Assembly (NCBI GenBank): GCA_021846145.1
Contig: JAJZCJ010000223.1
Coordinates: 1-5,189, forward strand
Origin: Bacillota bacterium
GTDB lineage: Bacteria > Bacillota > Bacilli > Alicyclobacillales > SLC66
DNA: 5,189 bases
Reading direction: 5' to 3'
The position numbers and the translations under genes were made by a program. A model generated the notes under the pieces. The model saw nothing but the letters and a program-made list of their open reading frames with translations, searched no databases and was not told the origin of the DNA. Shown here one piece after another: positions 1-5,189 of the stretch (the stretch's first letter is position 1; each line of letters starts with the position of its first letter).

Positions 1-896
1 CACAAATCCGTTTTGGCTGGTCGGTGAACGGGTATGGCATAGGTGATTTGGTGCAGCGTATTAATTCTGTCTTGTCAGAGGACGTGAACAGACTCCTGAA
101 TGAATACGAAGAACGCTATATCATCACAGAGGAAGTGCGAAATGACAGTCGTCAGTGGGATGCGATACGCGGACAAGCAAGAATTGAGCTTGGCTTGCGA
201 GCATTTCTTGAAGAAGGTAATTTTGACGCTTTCACAACGACGTTTGAAGACCTCCACGGTATGGAGCAGTTGCCTGGTCTGGCGGTGCAGCGACTGATGG
301 AAGCGGGCTATGGATTTGGCGGTGAAGGGGACTGGAAAACTGCTGCACTCGTTCGAATCATGAAAGTGATGGCTGGATATAAAGGTACTTCATTCATGGA
401 GGATTATACGTATCATTTGGAACCGGGGAATGAATTGATTCTTGGTGCGCACATGTTGGAGGTTTGCCCCACAATTGCCGAGATGCGTCCAAGAATTGAA
501 GTTCATCCGCTTTCAATCGGCGGTAAGGGTGATCCCGCGCGCTTGATCTTTGATGGTAGAAGCGGTACGGCAGTGTGTGCGTCATTGGTTGACATGGGTC
601 ATCGTTTCCGATTGATTGTGAACGAAGTAGATGCTGTGCAACCAAATAAGGACATGCCTAAACTTCCAGTAGCCCGTGTGCTTTGGAAACCGCAACCGTC
701 TTTACGAGATTCTGCAGAAGCATGGATCTACGCTGGCGGGGGACATCATACCTGTTTCTCATACCATGTGACAGCAGAACAGTTGATTGATTTTGCTGAA
801 ATGGCAGGTATTGAGTGCGTACTGATCAATAAGGATACCTCATTGCTAGAGTTTCGCAATGAATTACGCTGCAGGGACATGGTTTGGCGATTTTAG
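1..896 (+). CDS. araA: L-arabinose isomerase, 3' part (5' end outside window)
   Basis: Catalyses L-arabinose to L-ribulose, the first cytosolic step of arabinose breakdown, using a divalent metal such as Mn2+. The frame is already open at base 3 and reads [17 protein letters not shown] through the GTG at 24, so that GTG is internal, not a start. About 297 residues are visible of roughly 490-500 usual for the family, so the N-terminal two-fifths are missing. The conserved metal/active-site residues can be placed by motif: Glu in [11 protein letters not shown] (codon 324-326), Glu in [11 protein letters not shown] (399-401), His in GAHMLEVCP (450-452), and the His pair in [10 protein letters not shown] (744-749). 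The C-terminus ends [12 protein letters not shown], with Cys where I recall Trp in most relatives. No strong terminator follows. The gene appears intact. Its partner kinase araB lies downstream, beyond the transporter genes. The identification is very secure; the isomerase's sugar preference (arabinose versus galactose) cannot be read from this part. Confidence 0.97.
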   Translation, partial: QIRFGWSVNGYGIGDLVQRINSVLSEDVNRLLNEYEERYIITEEVRNDSRQWDAIRGQARIELGLRAFLEEGNFDAFTTTFEDLHGMEQLPGLAVQRLMEAGYGFGGEGDWKTAALVRIMKVMAGYKGTSFMEDYTYHLEPGNELILGAHMLEVCPTIAEMRPRIEVHPLSIGGKGDPARLIFDGRSGTAVCASLVDMGHRFRLIVNEVDAVQPNKDMPKLPVARVLWKPQPSLRDSAEAWIYAGGGHHTCFSYHVTAEQLIDFAEMAGIECVLINKDTSLLEFRNELRCRDMVWRF

Positions 897-983
897 TGAT
901 GTGGCCGCCGTAGCGTACATTCCAGCGGTTGTCACTGTGTTGACATGTATCGAACAAGGTACCTGTTTAAATCACACAACTTA
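897..983. other. Gap after araA, upstream of the promoter
   Basis: No gene, RNA or clear terminator is seen. Small inverted repeats are present (TGTCA-6 nt-TGACA at 930-945; AGGTACCT at 957-964), but nothing is followed by a T-tract. Read-through from araA into the transporter operon therefore cannot be excluded. Confidence 0.6.
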
Positions 984-1012
984 TTGACAGCGCATTCATT
1001 CGTACGTATAAT
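984..1012 (+). promoter_or_regulatory. Sigma-A promoter with perfect consensus boxes
   Basis: TTGACA (984-989) and TATAAT (1007-1012) are separated by exactly 17 bp, the ideal vegetative promoter arrangement. Transcription would start near 1018-1020, giving a leader of about 45 nt before the binding-protein ATG. It is the only convincing promoter in the window and should drive araN-araP-araQ-araB. A promoter this close to consensus needs no activator and fits control by repression, in line with the operator-like sequences over its spacer, -10 and start. Confidence 0.9.
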
Positions 1013-1013
1013 T
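998..1013 (+). promoter_or_regulatory. Putative AraR operator overlapping the -10 box
   Basis: ATTCGTACGTATAATT matches 13 of 16 positions of the Bacillus AraR operator as I remember it (ATTTGTACGTACAAAT), including the full GTACGTA core. AraR is a GntR-family DNA-binding repressor, released by L-arabinose, that controls the ara genes of Bacillus. The site covers the end of the spacer and the whole -10 box, so a bound repressor would exclude RNA polymerase. Two of its three mismatches lie in the right half, where the sequence must also serve as the TATAAT box. Assignment to AraR is inference from sequence and gene context; no araR gene is in the window. Confidence 0.65.
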
Positions 1014-1033
1014 CAAATTGAATCGTATCAATT
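1011..1033 (+). promoter_or_regulatory. Overlapping palindromes at the predicted transcription start
   Basis: Two inverted repeats share one half-site. ATTCAA-A-TTGAAT (1011-1023) is a perfect 6+1+6 repeat. TTGAAT-CG-TATCAA (1018-1031) is centred on CG and extends to AATT at both ends (1016-1033; 14 of 18 positions symmetric). The CG-centred element resembles operators of LacI/GalR-family regulators. It fits the CcpA cre consensus only partly (8 of 10 constrained positions, missing the key G and C). Its position from about +1 suits a repressor or roadblock. Which protein binds is unknown. Confidence 0.45.
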
Positions 1034-1047
1034 GCTAGAAAAATAGT

Positions 1048-1054
1048 GAGGGGG
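1048..1054 (+). promoter_or_regulatory. Ribosome binding site of the binding-protein gene
   Basis: GAGGGGG lies 9 nt before the ATG at 1064 but only 3 nt before an in-frame TTG at 1058. The spacing chooses the ATG as the start. The surrounding AGTGAGGGGG recurs ahead of araB. Confidence 0.85.
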
Positions 1055-1063
1055 TAATTGGTA

Positions 1064-2380
1064 ATGAGCAGATGGAAGTCCGTGGCTAACAGCAAGCACA
1101 TCGGTAAATTGGCATTAAGCGCCACTATTGCGGTATCTATCGCCATGACAGGACAAAGCATGGCTGCAACGAATGCACATGTCTCGCAACAAAAAATAGT
1201 GTTGACATTTGCCAACTGGGTTTCAGCAGAAGCTGCCAGTCGAGCATATGTGAACGAAGTCATCACAGCATTTGAAAAATTACATCCTAATATTACAATT
1301 CGTAACATCGCAATTCCATTCAACGGCTATGGACAACAGATGGTCACGATGGCGGCGGGTGGCAATGCTCCAGATGTTATGTTGTTATCTGGAAATTGGC
1401 CAGCTGAATTGGCTGCTGAAAATGTGCTTGAACCACTTAACTCATTCGGGAACGAAGGCGGTTATCTATCGCATAACTATTCCAAAAATAGCGGAACAGA
1501 TCCTGGAATGTACCAAGGAAAGCTGTATGCAATTCCCAGTGAATTGACTCCCCATGGCTTTTGGTATAACAAAGCGTTGATGGCAAAAGCGGGCATCAAG
1601 TCACCTCCTACTACCATTACTCAACTTAATAAGGATCTAGTGATAATACACAAAAAACTGCCAGGAGTTTATGGCATTGGTATTGATACGAGTAAGGTAT
1701 CTTATGCGCTAACCGAATTTTATCCATATTTTTGGACTTTTGGGGTGCACAATATGTTGCGCAATCCCAATAACCCAAACTTCGATCAACCTGGAGTCAT
1801 TCGTGCATTTTCGTGGTTACAATGGCTTGCTAAAAATAATTACACTCCAATAGGGGACAGCTATTCGATTTTGCGTCAACTTACGGCAGATAATAAAATT
1901 GTATTTAGGCTTGATGGTCCATATTTTAAGGGAATCCTTCAAAGTCTTAATCCAGCTTTAAATGGTAACTCATTTTACTCAACGTTCGGTGTCACGACCA
2001 CACCTACCGATGGTTATGGTCGTCCTGTCACAGCATCAGATATTCATAATATAGGAATGTCTAAGGAGTCACCCAACAAGCAGGCAGCTTGGGAGTTCAT
2101 GACCTTTTTTGCTTCTAGCCCACAATCAATCAAAGACTACATCATTCCTATGGGGACGATTCCGCCTCAGAAAACATCTTTTAATTATCCTGCATTTAAA
2201 AATCCTGTTAATCAGGAGTTTATCAAAAAGATCATTCCTTCTGCCAAGACGATGCCTTACGGTCCGAAGTTTGGAACCGCGGGTGAGTACATCCTTACTG
2301 GTATGCAACAAGTCGTCAGTGGTGCCAATGTGAAACAGGTAGTTAATCAGGTGAATCAGGAACTCAAGGTTCTTTACTAA
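1064..2380 (+). CDS. araN: Secreted ABC-transporter sugar-binding protein (family 1, AraN-like)
   Basis: Extracytoplasmic receptor that delivers sugar to the permease pair encoded next. The protein has 438 residues, a usual length for family-1 (CUT1) binding proteins. Residues 1-34 look like a signal peptide: a basic start (SRWK, SKHIGK), then LALSATIAVSIAM, then a likely signal-peptidase I site after SMA (about residue 34) or TNA (about 38). Family features follow: AGGNAPDV (98-105), YQGKLYAIP (150-158), WYNKALMAKAGI (167-178), an RLDGPYF segment (about 282-288) and SPNKQAAWEFMTFF (about 336-349). There is no cysteine anywhere, hence no lipobox, which is odd for a Gram-positive binding protein. 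The mature part has about 32 Lys/Arg against 25 Asp/Glu by hand count. The neighbours (araA, AraP/AraQ-like permeases, araB) point to L-arabinose or arabino-oligosaccharides as ligand; in B. subtilis AraNPQ takes arabino-oligosaccharides. Family is secure; ligand and the araN name are inferred from context. Confidence 0.85.
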   Translation: MSRWKSVANSKHIGKLALSATIAVSIAMTGQSMAATNAHVSQQKIVLTFANWVSAEAASRAYVNEVITAFEKLHPNITIRNIAIPFNGYGQQMVTMAAGGNAPDVMLLSGNWPAELAAENVLEPLNSFGNEGGYLSHNYSKNSGTDPGMYQGKLYAIPSELTPHGFWYNKALMAKAGIKSPPTTITQLNKDLVIIHKKLPGVYGIGIDTSKVSYALTEFYPYFWTFGVHNMLRNPNNPNFDQPGVIRAFSWLQWLAKNNYTPIGDSYSILRQLTADNKIVFRLDGPYFKGILQSLNPALNGNSFYSTFGVTTTPTDGYGRPVTASDIHNIGMSKESPNKQAAWEFMTFFASSPQSIKDYIIPMGTIPPQKTSFNYPAFKNPVNQEFIKKIIPSAKTMPYGPKFGTAGEYILTGMQQVVSGANVKQVVNQVNQELKVLY

Positions 2381-2406
2381 TATTAGCGACGCATGATGGA
2401 TGACGA

Positions 2407-2437
2407 TGGGACAGATCGTAAAGACGGATTTGTCCCA
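2407..2437 (+). other. Intercistronic stem-loop after the binding-protein gene
   Basis: TGGGACAGATC (2407-2417) pairs with GATTTGTCCCA (2427-2437) over 11 base pairs, one of them G-U, around a 9-nt loop. It starts 27 nt after the binding-protein stop and ends 28 nt before the permease ribosome binding site. No U-tract follows (CCTTCGTTC), so it is not a standard intrinsic terminator. Stem-loops at this place often protect the 3' end of the binding-protein message or partly attenuate transcription, giving more receptor than permease. That role is inferred. Confidence 0.7.
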
Positions 2438-2465
2438 CCTTCGTTCAATGACTTGGAATGTTCGA

Positions 2466-2472
2466 AAGGAGG
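2466..2472 (+). promoter_or_regulatory. Ribosome binding site fixing a TTG start for the first permease
   Basis: AAGGAGG (within AAAGGAGG) lies 6 nt before the TTG at 2479. An in-frame ATG at 2458 lies upstream of this site and has no such sequence of its own, so the ribosome binding site would fall inside the coding region if ATG were used. TTG at 2479 is preferred. Confidence 0.85.
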
Positions 2473-2478
2473 AAGAAT

Positions 2479-3405
2479 TTGAGTATTCAAGTGCAGACAC
2501 CACTATCAGATAATAAATATAGAATGGGTCATGGCTTGTCTAATCGATTGTTTGTCTTGGCACTGTTATTGCCATCGATTATCATTATGGGTTCAGTGAT
2601 TTTCTATCCGGTGATCAAGGCCGTGCTCATTAGCTTGACCAATGAATTTTTGCTGTCTCCAACGACTACTCAATATGTAGGTTTGCAAAATTACAGCAAA
2701 CTTACTGCAGATCCGAATTTTTGGTTAGCGCTGATCAATACGTTGTATTTTGCTGTGTTCACTGTCGCGGGAGCATTTCTGTTGGGATTTGCACTTGCTT
2801 TGCTTTTGAATCAAAAGATCCGGTTTCGAGCTTTTTTTCGCGGGCTTGCCGTGATCCCGTGGATTGTCCCATCTGTGGCAGCAGGATATCTGTTTTTATT
2901 TATGTTTAACTCACAGGTGGGCATTATCAATTATGTACTGCAAAAACTAGGAATTATTCATACTTTTTTGGATTGGTTTGGGAATCCGAATTTGGCGTTA
3001 CCTGCTATGATCATAGCCAATATATGGAATAACTTTCCCTTTTTCATGTTGATGTTGCTTGCCGCATTGCAATCCGTTCCGGATGATCAAATGGAGGCAG
3101 CCAAGATTGATGGAGCAAACTTATGGCAGCGTTTTTGGCACGTGACCATTCCTACACTTCAACAAACTATATTGATTACAACGACATTGATGTTCATCTG
3201 GAGTTTCAATAACTTCACGTTGATTTGGGTAACTACTCAAGGTGGGCCGATTAACGCTACGACGACGTTAGCTGTCTACGTGTACCAAAATGCCTTTAGA
3301 TTTTTCCAGTTTGGCTATGCTGCGACAATTGGCATCGTGTGGCTACTTATTTTGTTGGTATTCTCTGTATTTTACATTCGCGTGATGGAGCGTGAATCAG
3401 CATGA
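2479..3405 (+). CDS. araP: ABC sugar permease, MalF-type CUT1 subunit (AraP-like)
   Basis: One of two membrane subunits forming the import pore for the sugar presented by the binding protein. From the TTG start it has 308 residues. Six hydrophobic segments are visible at about 23-48, 85-110, 120-142, 172-197, 229-251 and 278-300. The cytoplasmic EAA loop is canonical: EAAKIDGA (206-213) followed by FWHVTIP (219-225), the site where the ATPase subunit docks. A conserved-looking TQGGP lies after segment 5. Its stop overlaps the start of the next permease in ATGA, a sign of translational coupling and fixed stoichiometry. It sits 98 nt after the binding-protein gene, with a stem-loop between. Family is secure. 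The name araP and the arabinose-type substrate rest on the flanking araA and araB and on the same N-P-Q order as in B. subtilis. No ATPase gene accompanies it. Confidence 0.88.
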   Translation: MSIQVQTPLSDNKYRMGHGLSNRLFVLALLLPSIIIMGSVIFYPVIKAVLISLTNEFLLSPTTTQYVGLQNYSKLTADPNFWLALINTLYFAVFTVAGAFLLGFALALLLNQKIRFRAFFRGLAVIPWIVPSVAAGYLFLFMFNSQVGIINYVLQKLGIIHTFLDWFGNPNLALPAMIIANIWNNFPFFMLMLLAALQSVPDDQMEAAKIDGANLWQRFWHVTIPTLQQTILITTTLMFIWSFNNFTLIWVTTQGGPINATTTLAVYVYQNAFRFFQFGYAATIGIVWLLILLVFSVFYIRVMERESA

Positions 3406-4235
3406 AACATCGGATGACTAACCCTTTCGTCTATGTTGGTATCATCGTCATACTGTGTATTACCTTGTTTCCAGTAATGTGGATGGTTTCGACTGCCTTT
3501 AAGCACAATTCTGCCGTGTTTGATATGCCACCGCAATGGATTCCTGTTCATCCAACCCTGTCTGCATTTTCCTCTGTTTTACATGATTATTCAGGGTTTT
3601 TAACTTACATGGGGAACAGTTTTCTCGTCTGTACCTTATCTACCATACTTACAATCGCAGCATCTAGTATCGCAGGTTATGCATTTTCACGATACAGGTA
3701 CCGTGGCCTCAAATCATTGCTTATTCTTATTTTGGCCACGCAGATGATTCCTTCGGCTGTTTTGCTTCTGCCATTGTATGTAATGTATCAGCACTTCGGA
3801 TTACTTAACAGCTATCTGGGATTGATTCTTGTGTACACGACGTTTTCTCTGCCGTTTGCGATCTGGATGATGAAGGGCTTTTACGATACCGTTCCAAAGG
3901 AATTGGAAGAGGCAGCATGGGTGGATGGAATGGGGAAATTCGGAACACTTTTTAGGATCACTCTGCGTCTTGTCACACCAGGCATAATGGCAGTGGCGTT
4001 GTTCTCCTTTTTGACTGGATGGAACGATCTGATGTTTGCCCTGACTTTTAATACAGTGCCTTCATTGCGTACGATTCCTCCGGGAATTCAATTATCTTAT
4101 GTAGGACAGTACATGTATTACTGGTCAAGTATGATGGCAGCTTCCGTAATCATTACCATTCCCATCGTGATCTTGTTTATCTTTTTCCAAAGGTATCTCG
4201 TGAAGGGTCTCACGATGGGCGCAGTTAAGGGATAA
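3402..4235 (+). CDS. araQ: ABC sugar permease, MalG-type CUT1 subunit (AraQ-like)
   Basis: Second pore subunit of the importer, 277 residues, close to the family length. Its ATG lies in the ATGA overlap with the previous gene's stop; GGAG (3387-3390) is 11 nt upstream, so initiation is probably coupled. Six hydrophobic segments lie at about 9-31, 70-93, 104-128, 135-158, 194-216 and 244-264. The typical MalG-family ending is present (RYLVKGLTMGAVKG, 264-277). The EAA loop is recognisable but divergent: EEAAWVDGMGKF (169-180) then FRITLRLVTPG (184-194). The usual Ala after DG is Met177, and the usual Pro after ITL is Arg189. This loop contacts the ATPase, so the changes may matter for the partner used. 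Substrate is inferred from the neighbouring araA and araB. An alternative ATG at 3414 lacks a ribosome binding site. Confidence 0.88.
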   Translation: MKHRMTNPFVYVGIIVILCITLFPVMWMVSTAFKHNSAVFDMPPQWIPVHPTLSAFSSVLHDYSGFLTYMGNSFLVCTLSTILTIAASSIAGYAFSRYRYRGLKSLLILILATQMIPSAVLLLPLYVMYQHFGLLNSYLGLILVYTTFSLPFAIWMMKGFYDTVPKELEEAAWVDGMGKFGTLFRITLRLVTPGIMAVALFSFLTGWNDLMFALTFNTVPSLRTIPPGIQLSYVGQYMYYWSSMMAASVIITIPIVILFIFFQRYLVKGLTMGAVKG

Positions 4236-4238
4236 GTG

Positions 4239-4245
4239 AGGGGGG
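4239..4245 (+). promoter_or_regulatory. Ribosome binding site of araB
   Basis: AGGGGGG, within AGTGAGGGGGG, lies 8 nt before the TTG at 4254. It supports that TTG as the start; no ATG or GTG is suitably placed. The TTG sits at the end of a six-T run (4250-4255), so the spacing between site and start depends on homopolymer length. Confidence 0.85.
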
Positions 4246-4253
4246 ATACTTTT

Positions 4254-5189
4254 TTGTCATATTCAATTGGTGTAGATTTTGGGACGGAATCAGGAAGAGT
4301 GTTATTGCTTGATTTGGTAAGTGGTCAGGAAATGGCGTCTTCGGTAATTCCATATTCTAATGGGGTTATCGATGCGGTGCTGCCAAATACGGGCGAACGA
4401 CTCCCACCTGATTGGGCTTTGCAGGATCCATTAGATTACATTCAAGTACTTGAAATTGGAATTCCAAGTGTTTTGGAACAAGTCAAAGTAAGCGCGGATG
4501 CGGTGATCGGAATTGGAATTGATTTTACTTCCTGCACTGTACTGCCAGTTAATGAGGCAGGTGTACCACTTTGCGCCACGGAGAACTGGTCTCATCACCC
4601 GCATTCATGGCCTAAATTATGGAAGCACCACGCTGCTCAGCATTATGCGGATGTGATAAATGAAATGGCAATAAAGAATGATGAAACATTTATATCAAGA
4701 TATGGAGGGAAAATATCGTCTGAGTGGTACTTTCCGAAACTGCTGGAGATTTTTCAAGATGATCGTGAGGTTTACGATGCAACCTATGCATTTATAGAGG
4801 CCACTGATTGGGTGGTATGGTATTTAACCGGAAAGTTAATGAAAAACAGTTGTACTGCAGGATACAAAGCCCTGTGGTCCGAAAACGGGGGATATCCTTC
4901 AAAAGAATTTTTCACGGGCATTGACTCGGAATTCGTGAATCCATTTGAAAAACTTGGGGAGATTTTTTTTCCTTTAGGGACGCGCGCCGGATATGTAAGA
5001 GAAGACCTTGCAATAAAGTTGGGGCTAACCTCGCACACCGCAGTAGCTGTGGGCAATGTAGACGCTCATGTATCGGTGCCAGGTGCCGGTGTGAGTGAAG
5101 CGGGTTCTCTTGTCATGGTCATGGGAACATCAATCTGTCACTTGACCGTAAATCAAAAGGAAGTATTTCTTCTTGGTATTACTGGCGTT
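4254..5189 (+). CDS. araB: L-ribulokinase, N-terminal part (3' end outside window)
   Basis: Phosphorylates L-ribulose to L-ribulose-5-phosphate with ATP in the cytosol, the step after araA. It belongs to the FGGY carbohydrate kinases. Translation from TTG 4254 gives 312 residues without a stop up to the last base, about 55% of the roughly 560 usual. Motifs in order: GVDFGTESGR (6-15, N-terminal phosphate loop), GIDFTSCTVLP (88-98), WPKLWKHHAAQ (119-129), GGKISSEWYFPK (151-162), EATDWVVWYLTG (182-193), GYKALW (203-208), GNVDAHVSVPGAG (267-279, with Asp270 the likely catalytic base) and MGTSICH (290-296). These match AraB rather than xylulokinase or glycerol kinase. It begins 18 nt after the second permease stop, probably in the same transcript. 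A run of eight T (4963-4970) lies in the frame, but homology resumes in the same frame (PLGTRAGY), so no frameshift is present. Identification is very secure. Confidence 0.97.
   Translation, partial: MSYSIGVDFGTESGRVLLLDLVSGQEMASSVIPYSNGVIDAVLPNTGERLPPDWALQDPLDYIQVLEIGIPSVLEQVKVSADAVIGIGIDFTSCTVLPVNEAGVPLCATENWSHHPHSWPKLWKHHAAQHYADVINEMAIKNDETFISRYGGKISSEWYFPKLLEIFQDDREVYDATYAFIEATDWVVWYLTGKLMKNSCTAGYKALWSENGGYPSKEFFTGIDSEFVNPFEKLGEIFFPLGTRAGYVREDLAIKLGLTSHTAVAVGNVDAHVSVPGAGVSEAGSLVMVMGTSICHLTVNQKEVFLLGITGV

Noticed and set aside
24..26. GTG as the start of a short isomerase-like protein
   Set aside because: Homology to araA continues upstream in frame (FGWSV) to the window edge, so the gene is truncated by the window.
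901..935. Hairpin after araA as an intrinsic terminator
   Set aside because: GTGGCCGC can pair with GCGGTTGTCAC only with bulges, and no T-tract follows.
957..964. AGGTACCT palindrome as a second AraR operator
   Set aside because: It lacks the GTACGTAC core and its flanks do not follow the operator pattern.
940..972. A second TTGACA (940-945) as another promoter
   Set aside because: At 16-18 bp downstream there is only CTGTTT/TGTTTA, matching TATAAT poorly; TTTAAA lies 20 bp away, too far.
1018..1031. CcpA cre site
   Set aside because: Only a partial match: the invariant G and C of the cre arms are displaced because the arms are one base shorter on each side. Kept as a generic LacI-like palindrome.
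967..1323. Reverse-strand open frame of 118 codons
   Set aside because: It runs opposite the promoter and the start of the binding-protein gene, has no ribosome binding site and no recognisable protein motif; a shadow.
4784..5056. Reverse-strand open frame of 90 codons
   Set aside because: It lies wholly inside araB, whose motifs are clear on the + strand; a shadow.

Overview
The window is a 5.2-kb piece of an L-arabinose uptake and catabolism locus. All genes are on the + strand, and the locus is cut at both ends. Host, by inference: a Gram-positive Bacillota (Bacilli). Reasons are the G-rich Shine-Dalgarno sequences (GAGGGGG, AAAGGAGG), the TTG starts, a consensus sigma-A promoter carrying an AraR-like box, and a gene set matching the Bacillus ara regulon (araA, araB, araN, araP, araQ). 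The secreted binding protein has few charged residues, is net basic and has no cysteine. That would fit an acidophilic relative such as the Alicyclobacillaceae, but this is only a hint.

Layout. 1-896: 3' three-fifths of araA (L-arabinose isomerase). 897-1063: regulatory gap with a perfect TTGACA-17 bp-TATAAT promoter (984-1012), an AraR-type operator in its spacer and -10 (998-1013), and two overlapping TTGAAT palindromes over the predicted transcription start (1011-1033). 1064-2380: secreted family-1 sugar-binding protein (AraN-like). 2381-2478: gap holding an 11-bp stem-loop. 2479-3405 and 3402-4235: two CUT1-type ABC permeases (AraP- and AraQ-like) overlapping by 4 nt. 4254-5189: first 312 residues of araB (L-ribulokinase), running off the window from a TTG start; it is easily missed because it has neither an ATG start nor a stop here.

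How it works together. The binding protein captures an arabinose-containing sugar outside the cell and the AraP/AraQ pore imports it. AraA converts L-arabinose to L-ribulose and AraB phosphorylates that to L-ribulose-5-phosphate. No ATPase gene lies in the transporter cluster, so the pore probably borrows a shared MsmX-type ATPase. araN-araP-araQ-araB look like one operon driven by the 984-1012 promoter, with araA in an upstream transcript. I found no radically new system. The most interesting parts are the layered operator region, the cysteine-free binding protein and the intercistronic hairpin.
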